A stretch of DNA of 64,000 nucleotides, from NCBI GenBank assembly GCA_942492925.1, contig OW818641.1, forward strand, positions 1,116,001 to 1,180,000. The letters are read 5' to 3'. The translations under genes and the position numbers were made by a program. Below the pieces are notes generated by a model. That model saw only the letters and a list, made by a program, of their open reading frames with translations. It did no database searches and was not told the origin of the DNA. Of the stretch, positions 42,638 to 49,838 are shown in pieces. Each line of letters starts with the position of its first letter. Within the stretch, counting starts at the first letter, position 1. This DNA is from QZKY01 sp942492925 (GTDB lineage Bacteria > Pseudomonadota > Gammaproteobacteria > Burkholderiales > Burkholderiaceae_D).

Positions 42638-44368
42638 ATGGGAATCTCTAACTGGAAGATAGGCAAACGATTGGGGCTGGGCTTTTTTGCGGTGCTCGCG
42701 TTATCAACGCTCGTTACTGCGATTGGCGTGATGCAAATCAAAAGCGTTTCCGACATGACGAAGGAAATGGCGCAGCAATCTGTCGTGAAGGAACGTCTGG
42801 CCAGCGATTGGGCGCGGAATATTTATGCCGCCGTGGTGCGCACGACGGCCATTGCGAAAAGCAATGACCCCGCGCTGGCGGGTTTTTTTGCAAAAGATGT
42901 TGCAGAATCTGCCACCAACACAACCGAACTCGTCAAGCAGATTGAAGCATTGCTTTCTACGGAAGAAGAAAAGAAGCTTTATGCGGAGCTATTGGAGATC
43001 AGAAAGGCTTATACAAAAAGCCGCGATGATGTTTCCAAGCTGAAGGCAGCGGGCAAGGCGGAAGAGGCCGAGGCGCATTTGGGAAAAGCTTTCATTCCGG
43101 CGGCGGATCAATACCAGAAGATGGTAACGGATTTTCTTGCGATTCAGCGAAAGAGCCTGGATGCAAAGGCAGCGGCCATAGAAGAGACCGACAAGCGAAG
43201 CCGGATTGAGCTGGTGGTGTTGGGTGCCGTCATTCTGTTGTCTGGCGTGGTGTTTGCGGTTTTCCTGACGCGTGGCATCACACGCCCGATCAGCGAAGCG
43301 GTCAAGGTTGCCGAGACGGTTGCCTCAGGCGATTTAACGAGTCGGATTGACGTGAAATCGACGGACGAGACGGGTCAACTGATGCAAGCCTTGAAGAACA
43401 TGAATGACAATTTGCTGAATATTGTCAGCCAGGTGCGTTTGGGGACGGACACGATAGCGACGGCCTCGGCACAGATTGCAGCCGGTAACCAGGACTTGTC
43501 GTCGCGCACGGAAGAACAAGCCAGCTCGCTGGAAGAGACCGCTTCGTCGATGGAGCAAATGACCTCGACGGTCCGTCAGAACGGCGACAATGCCCAGCAA
43601 GCCAATCAGTTGGCCAAGACGGCTTCTGACATTGCCACCAAGGGTGGAGCGGTTGTTGCCGAAGTGGTGCAAACCATGGGCGCGATTAACGATTCATCCA
43701 AGAAAATGGCCGATATCATCAATGTGATTGATGGCATCGCTTTCCAGACCAATATTCTGGCGCTGAATGCGGCAGTGGAAGCAGCACGTGCAGGCGAGCA
43801 AGGTCGCGGTTTTGCGGTGGTGGCCACCGAAGTGCGCAATCTGGCGCAGCGTAGCGCAGGGGCGGCCCGCGAGATCAAGACCCTGATTGATGACTCGGTC
43901 AGCAAGGTGGGCGAAGGCACCAAGCTGGTGGATCAGGCTGGTTCGACGATGACGGAGATTGTCTCCAGCATTCAGCGCGTGACCGACATCATGAGCGAGA
44001 TCACGGCGGCGACGCGCGAGCAGGTGGATGGCATCGAGCAAATCAACCAGGCGGTCACGCAAATGGATCAGGTGACGCAACAGAATGCTGCTCTGGTGGA
44101 AGAAGCGGCGGCAGCGGCGGAATCGATGCAAGATCAGGCCGGTAAGCTGGTGGAAGTGGTGAGTGTCTTCCGTACGGGTCAGGTGGCTTCGACGCAGGTC
44201 GCAGCGAAAGCGACGAAGGTCGTAGCGAAAGCAGCTAGCCGGATGCCGGTCAAATCTGCACCCAGACCTGCAGCGCCGGTTGTATCCGCGCCGCAGGCCG
44301 GTGCGGTTGCAACGCGTCCGGCAGCACTTCCCCCCACTGCCAAGAATGAGGAGTGGGAAGAGTTTTGA
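42638..44368 (+). CDS. Methyl-accepting chemotaxis protein with CheR-tether tail
   Basis: Transmembrane chemoreceptor of 576 residues. TM1 at about 11-32, a four-helix-bundle periplasmic sensor (33-188), TM2 at 190-211, HAMP at 212-264, then the methylation and signalling region with the hairpin tip INVIDGIAFQTNILALNAAV... (about 365-405), which is the site of contact with CheA/CheW. The extreme C-terminus ends EEWEEF after an Ala/Pro-rich linker, a match to the pentapeptide that recruits the CheR methyltransferase. ATG 42638 follows CAAGGAAAACC. The sensor is of the small-ligand 4HB_MCP type; the attractant is unknown. Convergent with the PocR-PAS-GGDEF-EAL gene, both sharing a terminator region. 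Confidence 0.95.
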   Translation: MGISNWKIGKRLGLGFFAVLALSTLVTAIGVMQIKSVSDMTKEMAQQSVVKERLASDWARNIYAAVVRTTAIAKSNDPALAGFFAKDVAESATNTTELVKQIEALLSTEEEKKLYAELLEIRKAYTKSRDDVSKLKAAGKAEEAEAHLGKAFIPAADQYQKMVTDFLAIQRKSLDAKAAAIEETDKRSRIELVVLGAVILLSGVVFAVFLTRGITRPISEAVKVAETVASGDLTSRIDVKSTDETGQLMQALKNMNDNLLNIVSQVRLGTDTIATASAQIAAGNQDLSSRTEEQASSLEETASSMEQMTSTVRQNGDNAQQANQLAKTASDIATKGGAVVAEVVQTMGAINDSSKKMADIINVIDGIAFQTNILALNAAVEAARAGEQGRGFAVVATEVRNLAQRSAGAAREIKTLIDDSVSKVGEGTKLVDQAGSTMTEIVSSIQRVTDIMSEITAATREQVDGIEQINQAVTQMDQVTQQNAALVEEAAAAAESMQDQAGKLVEVVSVFRTGQVASTQVAAKATKVVAKAASRMPVKSAPRPAAPVVSAPQAGAVATRPAALPPTAKNEEWEEF

Positions 44369-44390
44369 GAGATATTTTGCGACACAACCG

Positions 44391-44424
44391 ACAAGCCAAG
44401 GCAAAAACCTTGGCTTGTTTTTTT
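44391..44424 (+). terminator. Terminator of the chemoreceptor gene
   Basis: ACAAGCCAAGG-CAAAAA-CCTTGGCTTGTTTTTTT: eleven-base stem and long T-run. Confidence 0.93.
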
Positions 44425-44468
44425 GAGGAAGCGTTTTGTGTGAAGCAGCGAGGCTTTGTATCTGGCCT

Positions 44469-46751
44469 TCAATTGGGAAGGGGAGGGGATGCTTTCGTGT
44501 TTTCCCATGAGCGGACCCATTCGGGCAGTTCGTTCGGATGCATGGGGTGGCCAAAGCAATACCCTTGCGCCATCTCACAATCGACCGAGAGCAGAATTTG
44601 AGAGTGTTCCATTGCATCGACGCCTTCGGCGATCACTTCGCGCTGGAAGGCTTTGGCGAGTTGGATGACGGCTTGAACGATCGCCAAATCTTCCGCGTCT
44701 TCCCGTATGTTGCGGATGAAGCTTTGGTCGATTTTCAGGACATCAAATGGCAGGCGCTTGAGATAGACAAGTGAAGAATAACCGGTGCCAAAATCGTCCA
44801 GAGCAAAACTGACTCCCATCGCTTTGCACGCTTGCATGATCTCAAAAACTTGTGCCATGTCATTTAAACCGGTGGTTTCTGTTATCTCGAGTTGGAGACA
44901 ATTCGGATCGACATCGGGGTAAGCAAAAAGGATTTCAGCCAGATTGGATGCGAAATTGTTTTGCTGGAGTTGCCGGGCGCTGATATTAACGCTTACAGGA
45001 ATGCGCCACCCCATTTTGTTCCACGCCGTGAGTTGGCGGAGGGCCGCATGGAGCACCCACTCACCGATTTCTACGCCGATGAGGTGCTCTTCAATGAGGG
45101 GCATGAATGTTGAAGGTTGCAGCAAGCCTTGTTCAGGATGTTCCCAGCGGATGAGCGCTTCGACACCGATGAATTGTCCCGTTCTCAGATTGACCTTGGG
45201 TTGATAATATAAAACGAATTCCGCTTGATGGAGGGCGTGGCGGATACGTTCCATATGCTCCATCCGCGTTTTCAAGGCAACGGCCATATCGATGTCGAAG
45301 AGGTGATAGCGGTTGCCGCCAGCTTGCTTGGCCTCATACATGGCTTGATCGGCGTGCCGAAGCAATTGATCGGCGTCGACCGGATCTTGTGGGTAAATCG
45401 TTACGCCAATGCTGGTTGAACTTTGGAGTGGAATGCCGTTGATGATGACTTTGCTTGCGGCAGCCTGTAACAAACGGTCCAATACGGGTTTGCAGTCTTG
45501 CGGGTTGTCGAGGTCAACCAGCACGGCAACAAATTCGTCGCCGCCGATACGTGCCAGGGTGTCGATTTCTCGTATGGCGGCTTTCATGCGTTGCGCCAGG
45601 GCGACCAGCAATTCGTCGCCTGTCACGTGACCTAACTGATCATTCACTACCTTAAAGCCGTCTATGTCAAGATACACGACGGCGAGTGATTGCTGCTTGC
45701 GTTGACAAGCGGTAATGGCGCGTCTCAGGCGGTCGGCAAACAGCACGCGGTTTGGTAGCCCGGTCAGTGCATCGTAATGCGCCATCTGCTGAAGCTGCTT
45801 TTCGTGCAGCTTCTTCTGCGTGATATCCGTAAACAGCGCAACGTAATGTTGCGTGTTGTCGTCGCAGTCCCGCACGGCACTGATGGTAAGCAGTTCGGCG
45901 TAAGGTTGGCCATTTTTATGGCGATTCCAGATTTCACCGGTCCAGTTTCCGGTTTGCGTCAGTGTGCGCCACAGGGATTTGTAAAAAGCGGCATCGTGTT
46001 GTCCTGAGCGCAGAAGACGGGGATTTTTTCCGATGACCTCTTCGCGGTCGTATCCGGTGATGTGAGAGAAAGTTTGATTGACGTCGATAATCGTGCCGTT
46101 CGCGTCGGTAATCATGATGCCTTCTCGGGCGTGGGTAAACACGCTGGCCGCCAGTTGCAAACTCGTTTCCGTTTCTTTGAGTTTTGCGATGAGACGTTGC
46201 TGTTGCAGATTCTGGTAGGCCTTTTGAGATAACTGGTTGGCCAGCGTAAACAGCATTTGCGCAATCTTCTCGAATGTCTGTCGCGACATGGAGGGGACTT
46301 CCCGGAAGGCGGAGACGGCTTCGGTTTCATCGGCGCCGATTTCTCTGGCATAGAAGCGTATCCTTTCTTCTGACTGCGTCATGTCACGCACCTGGCCAAT
46401 GAGCCAGTTCGCAATATGTTTGCCGCCGACCGATATGCCGGCGCCCGCATCCCACAATCCGCCGCTGATACAAGGCTGAACCGTTGGCCCGATGGTTGAG
46501 AACTTGCCGATGATGGCATCGGAGCGATAGCAATTGACGCATCCTTTTTCCGTTTGCCGGACGACGTCATTGCAAAATCGGGTGAAACGGCTGGGGGTGG
46601 TAAGGGGTGTGCCGTCAGGCAAGGTGATGAGGGAGGCAACGCCGGTTGCCTCGGCAAATTCATCTTGCAAGCGCTGGATATCATCTAGGCTGAACAGATC
46701 GTTGAAGGAGACATCGAGGTCAATTTCGGGCAGATCTGTTGGTGTGAGCAT
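44469..46751 (-). CDS. PocR-PAS-GGDEF-EAL protein
   Basis: Soluble signalling protein of 760 residues. The N-terminal PocR domain (about 15-175) has its cysteines at 60, 71, 74 and 94 (FCNDVV, GCVNCYRSD, VQPCISGGLWD) and GAGISVGGKHIANWLIGQV; PocR domains bind small ligands, in the name-giving protein propanediol. A PAS domain (about 200-312), GGDEF (about 320-485) and EAL (about 500-755) follow. RIGGDEF (402-407) has the inhibitory REID five residues ahead, and EALIRWEHP (531 on) and DDFGTGYSSL are intact. ATG 46751 was chosen because the PocR domain begins there; the frame is open 46 codons upstream. Convergent to the chemoreceptor, divergent from peroxiredoxin. No membrane segment. Confidence 0.93.
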   Translation of the reverse strand: MLTPTDLPEIDLDVSFNDLFSLDDIQRLQDEFAEATGVASLITLPDGTPLTTPSRFTRFCNDVVRQTEKGCVNCYRSDAIIGKFSTIGPTVQPCISGGLWDAGAGISVGGKHIANWLIGQVRDMTQSEERIRFYAREIGADETEAVSAFREVPSMSRQTFEKIAQMLFTLANQLSQKAYQNLQQQRLIAKLKETETSLQLAASVFTHAREGIMITDANGTIIDVNQTFSHITGYDREEVIGKNPRLLRSGQHDAAFYKSLWRTLTQTGNWTGEIWNRHKNGQPYAELLTISAVRDCDDNTQHYVALFTDITQKKLHEKQLQQMAHYDALTGLPNRVLFADRLRRAITACQRKQQSLAVVYLDIDGFKVVNDQLGHVTGDELLVALAQRMKAAIREIDTLARIGGDEFVAVLVDLDNPQDCKPVLDRLLQAAASKVIINGIPLQSSTSIGVTIYPQDPVDADQLLRHADQAMYEAKQAGGNRYHLFDIDMAVALKTRMEHMERIRHALHQAEFVLYYQPKVNLRTGQFIGVEALIRWEHPEQGLLQPSTFMPLIEEHLIGVEIGEWVLHAALRQLTAWNKMGWRIPVSVNISARQLQQNNFASNLAEILFAYPDVDPNCLQLEITETTGLNDMAQVFEIMQACKAMGVSFALDDFGTGYSSLVYLKRLPFDVLKIDQSFIRNIREDAEDLAIVQAVIQLAKAFQREVIAEGVDAMEHSQILLSVDCEMAQGYCFGHPMHPNELPEWVRSWENTKASPPLPN

Positions 46752-46988
46752 GAGTGTTCCGTCTTTTCTTTCCAAGGGGGACGCTGCAACGTCTAAGGTA
46801 TTTTTACGGGCAGAGGATGCGTTCCTTGATGCTTCTCTAAACCCTGCGCATACGCTCAAAATAGAGCCCGAGTGCGGACAATAGACCACAAATAGTTTGG
46901 GGGTTTTTATGCGTCATGGCAAGCGGCAATTTTAAAAAGCTGCTATCTTGTATTTCATCGAACGGCAACCATGAAAAAGGAGATGACG

Positions 46989-47492
46989 ATGAGTATCGCA
47001 ATTGGAGATCGTTTGCCAGAGGGCAGACTTGCAGAATATATTGATATCGAAACACCGGGATGTACGCTGGGCCCGAACAATTTTCAGGTCGCGGATTTGG
47101 TCAAAAGCAAGAAGATTGTGATATTCGGCGTGCCAGCCGCCTTTTCGCCGACCTGTTCGGACGATCATCTTCCAGGTTACCTGAAATTGGCTGATCAGTT
47201 CAAAGCCAAAGGCGTGGATGAAATCTGGTGCGTGGCCGTGAATGATGCTTTCGTGATGGGAGCGTGGGGTCGTGAGAAAAAAGCGACGGGGATCATTCGC
47301 ATGATGGGCGATGGCAGCGCTACTTTTACCAAGGCACTGGGCCTGGAACTCGATCTGACCAAGGCCGGTTTGGGCATTCGCTCCACACGTTATGCCATGC
47401 TGGTTGAAGATGGCGTCGTCAAAAAATTGAATGTCGAAAAAGGCGCCAAGCTGGAAGTGTCCGGCGCCGAAAAATTGCTGGAAGCCATGTAA
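46989..47492 (+). CDS. Peroxiredoxin of the Prx5 type
   Basis: Thiol peroxidase of 167 residues that reduces hydrogen peroxide or alkyl hydroperoxides. The peroxidatic cysteine is in PAAFSPTCSDDHLPGY (about residue 50), matching the Prx5/AhpE-related motif PGAFTPTCS. VNDAFVMGAWG and DGSATFTKALGLELDLT are the usual flanking Prx5 segments. The start is the third ATG (46989), six bases after AAAAGGAG; the two earlier ATGs lie before or within that ribosome site. No glutaredoxin domain is fused, so it depends on an external thiol reductant. Followed by a terminator and convergent with wrbA, another redox gene. Confidence 0.93.
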   Translation: MSIAIGDRLPEGRLAEYIDIETPGCTLGPNNFQVADLVKSKKIVIFGVPAAFSPTCSDDHLPGYLKLADQFKAKGVDEIWCVAVNDAFVMGAWGREKKATGIIRMMGDGSATFTKALGLELDLTKAGLGIRSTRYAMLVEDGVVKKLNVEKGAKLEVSGAEKLLEAM

Positions 47493-47498
47493 TTGCAA

Positions 47499-47535
47499 AA
47501 GGGATGCCATCCTTGAACGTGGTGGCATCCCTTAA
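47499..47535. terminator. Terminator between peroxiredoxin and wrbA
   Basis: AAGGGATGCCATCC-TTGAACG-TGGTGGCATCCCTTAA: long stem, weak T-run; can act in both directions. Confidence 0.75.
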
Positions 47536-47550
47536 TAATTTGACGGCAGA

Positions 47551-48171
47551 TCAGCGCGCAGCCAGTTTGGCAGCGATTTGCGCGACACGCTTTCCCTGAG
47601 CCTGTGCGACGGCAAATTCGTTGGCGCTCGGTTGACGCGATCCGTCACCATCAGTTATGGTTGAAGCACCGTAAGGCGTGCCGCCGGAAACCTCATCCAT
47701 TTTCACGAGTCCCTGTTCGGAGTAGGGCACGCCGACAATCACCATGCCGTGGTGCAGGAGCGTGGTATGGAAGCTGGTGATGGTCGTTTCCTGTCCGCCG
47801 TGTTGCGTGGCGGTGCTGGTGAAGACGCTGCCAACTTTACCGATCAATGCGCCTTTCGCCCATAACCCGCCAGTTTGATCGAGAAAATTGCGCATTTGCG
47901 CGCACATGTTTCCAAAACGCGTCGGCGTACCGAAGATAATGGCATCGGCTTCGGCCAGTTTTTCTGGCGTGATGATGGGGATGTGCGCGAATTGGGTGCG
48001 CGCAGCCTTGGCACCGCTCTTTTCCAGAACGGCTTCGGGGACCAGTTCGGGCACTTGATACAGCGTGACCTCGGTTCCTGCTACAGAACGCGCCCCGCTC
48101 GCCACGGATTCTGCCATTTTGTAGACGTGTCCATACATGCTGTAAAACACGATCTGGATTTTCGTTGCCAT
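47551..48171 (-). CDS. wrbA: NAD(P)H:quinone oxidoreductase, WrbA
   Basis: Tetrameric flavodoxin-like enzyme that reduces quinones by two electrons, guarding against redox cycling. 206 residues; FMN phosphate loop FYSMYGHVYKMAE at the N-terminus, GTPTRFGNMCAQMRNFLDQT and GGLW (about 80-103) and GSVFTSTATQHGGQETT around the isoalloxazine ring. ATG 48171 is near a weak AGAATCACC upstream. Divergent from the ferritin-like gene with 279 bases between, sharing a control region that contains a perfect inverted repeat. Confidence 0.95.
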   Translation of the reverse strand: MATKIQIVFYSMYGHVYKMAESVASGARSVAGTEVTLYQVPELVPEAVLEKSGAKAARTQFAHIPIITPEKLAEADAIIFGTPTRFGNMCAQMRNFLDQTGGLWAKGALIGKVGSVFTSTATQHGGQETTITSFHTTLLHHGMVIVGVPYSEQGLVKMDEVSGGTPYGASTITDGDGSRQPSANEFAVAQAQGKRVAQIAAKLAAR

Positions 48172-48297
48172 GGTGATTCTCCCGAAAAAAGTACTGGGTT
48201 AATGTTAGGTTTTATTTTGGTGCAAAGTCTGTCTGCGAGCGCCCGAATCCATGATGGCGATCATGATCTGGGAGTGTAATATCAATTTTCGCAGAAT

Positions 48298-48319
48298 GTT
48301 TGATTGAGGATAATCAAAC
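48298..48319. promoter_or_regulatory. Inverted repeat in the wrbA/ferritin control region
   Basis: GTTTGATT-GAGGAT-AATCAAAC: perfect 8-bp arms, 6-bp spacer, a plausible operator. A TACAAT box (48334-48339) lies just right of it, and could be the -10 of the ferritin-like gene. Confidence 0.45.
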
Positions 48320-48450
48320 CACGTTTCATGGATTACAATCCAGCGTATCTCGTCGATAGTAGTCTAACGTACTGGCGTCTGTTCGCTTCATCAATGCGGG
48401 CGCATTCACATGGCATTCGCTGTTTTTTGATATCAAAGGGAGGCAATAGC

Positions 48451-48942
48451 ATGGGAACGAAAGGAAGAGAGATTGTTGGCGTAGATGTCGATCAACTGCT
48501 TGCATTGATGAACAAGGCCTACGCAGATGAGTGGTTGGCCTATTATCAATATTGGGTCGGTGCCAAAGTGGCGAAGGGGCGCATGCGCGGGATTATCGCC
48601 AAGGAGCTTGAAGAGCACGCGCAGGAGGAGTTAGAGCATGCAGAAAAACTCGTGGGGCGGATGATTCAGCTGGGTGGTGCGCCGCTGCTGACGCCGGAAG
48701 CCATTCTGAAAGAAACCAATTGCGGTTATGATGCGCCGACGGATCCCAATACGAAGACCTTGCTTATTCAGAACATCAAGGGCGAGCAGTGTGCCATCGA
48801 AACTTACGTCAAGTTGCTGGATTTCGTGAAGGGCAAGGATCCGATCACGGAGAAAATCATTCTCGAAATTCTGGAGGATGAAGTCGAACATGAAGAAGAT
48901 TTGCAGGCCATGCTCGAAGATATGCAGACGCCTGTGAAATAA
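48451..48942 (+). CDS. Ferritin-like protein, possible thioferritin (DPSL type)
   Basis: Four-helix di-iron protein of 163 residues. Ferroxidase ligands can be assigned: Glu in DEWLAYYQY (about 27), Glu and His in EHAQEELEHAEKLV (60-63), Glu in GEQCAIETY (112) and Glu/His in LEDEVEHEED (144-147). Two cysteines, Cys91 in ETNCGYDAP and Cys114 next to the third ligand, are spaced like the disulfide pair of Dps-like thioferritins first seen in archaea. These proteins take up iron using hydrogen peroxide. ATG 48451 follows AAAGGGAGGCAA; 49 upstream codons are open but unlikely to be translated. Neighbours are redox genes (wrbA, peroxiredoxin), fitting an oxidative-stress role. Confidence 0.87.
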   Translation: MGTKGREIVGVDVDQLLALMNKAYADEWLAYYQYWVGAKVAKGRMRGIIAKELEEHAQEELEHAEKLVGRMIQLGGAPLLTPEAILKETNCGYDAPTDPNTKTLLIQNIKGEQCAIETYVKLLDFVKGKDPITEKIILEILEDEVEHEEDLQAMLEDMQTPVK

Positions 48943-48967
48943 CAGCAGACGTTGTTGTGGAATCGAA

Positions 48968-48998
48968 AGGGCCGGAGATTATTCCGGCCATTTTTCTT
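48968..48998. terminator. Terminator after the ferritin-like gene
   Basis: GGGCCGGA-GATTA-TTCCGGCC followed by ATTTTTCTTT. It lies ten bases before the 3' end of the convergent YkgJ-type gene and may end both. Confidence 0.85.
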
Positions 48999-49007
48999 TG
49001 TGATGGG

Positions 49008-49625
49008 TCAGCGTTTCATGAACTGACTTTCGAGCATGCCGTTATGGTGTTGCACATCTTCGATCAATCTTTCGTAGCCTGTCCGCCATTGCTTGCCCGC
49101 TTCGACAAGATGCTGAAAGCGTGTGCTGACCGGATATGTGATGGCATCGGCTAATGCTGCGTCGGGATAGGTGAGTTGCTTGCCGCCGCCATAGCTCAAC
49201 CAGACGGGCAGCACGCCTTCATCAATGTAACGCTGGATTGTGGCGGCGACCTGCGGCACTTCATAATCCGATTTGGATTGCATTGCAATGCACGTAATAT
49301 GCGCCTGTTCAAACAGACTGCGTTCTTCGTCGTGCACGACCAGCGAAAAAATCATGCGCGATTTGTCGGGGCGCAGTTCATCCGGCATGGCGGCGTCGCG
49401 TCGCCACAGGCAATGCCAAGTGCGGCAGACGTTGGGGCGGGTTTCATAAATGCTGCAACCGCGATTGACGATGACGTGCGGACACAGTGTTTGGGCCGGT
49501 TTGATCAACCCTTTCGTGCTGATGGGCATGTACTCGCAGCACACCATACAGTCGCCGCATTGCCTGTCAGGAATGAGCGCAAAGTACTTGTCCAAAACAG
49601 TAGTGTCAGGCATGGCGTAATCCAT
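49008..49625 (-). CDS. YkgJ-family cysteine-cluster protein
   Basis: Protein of about 205 residues with the YkgJ-type Fe-S/zinc-binding pattern: CGDCMVCC at 23-30, then single Cys in TLCPH (48), RGCSIY (57), PNVCRTWHC (67 and 72). This family (older name UPF0153) is thought to bind iron or zinc; recent members act with iron or in tRNA/protein modification, but no role is established here. The C-terminal two thirds (MIFSLVVHDEERSLFE, GVLPVWLSYGGGKQ) are less conserved. Start could be 49625 or, four codons later, 49613 (MPDTTVLDKY); neither has a clear ribosome site. It lies next to the ferritin-like gene, so an iron link is possible. Confidence 0.85.
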   Translation of the reverse strand: MDYAMPDTTVLDKYFALIPDRQCGDCMVCCEYMPISTKGLIKPAQTLCPHVIVNRGCSIYETRPNVCRTWHCLWRRDAAMPDELRPDKSRMIFSLVVHDEERSLFEQAHITCIAMQSKSDYEVPQVAATIQRYIDEGVLPVWLSYGGGKQLTYPDAALADAITYPVSTRFQHLVEAGKQWRTGYERLIEDVQHHNGMLESQFMKR

Positions 49626-49838
49626 TTTTTGGCATCAAAAAGGGTCAATGTTACGCGAAAATGCCGCGCACACCACGGATTGCGCGCTTGTCATTGACGC
49701 AGTTATTTGTGCCAAGGATAATCAGTGTTGCAATTTTATTAGCTTTCGCGGCAAATGGGTGGCAGGGGGCGGTGTGTCGGCTGCGGCAGCGCGTCTCCCC
49801 GGTTAGGCTTGCGTCGTGAGGTATCGGGGGGAGCAGGA

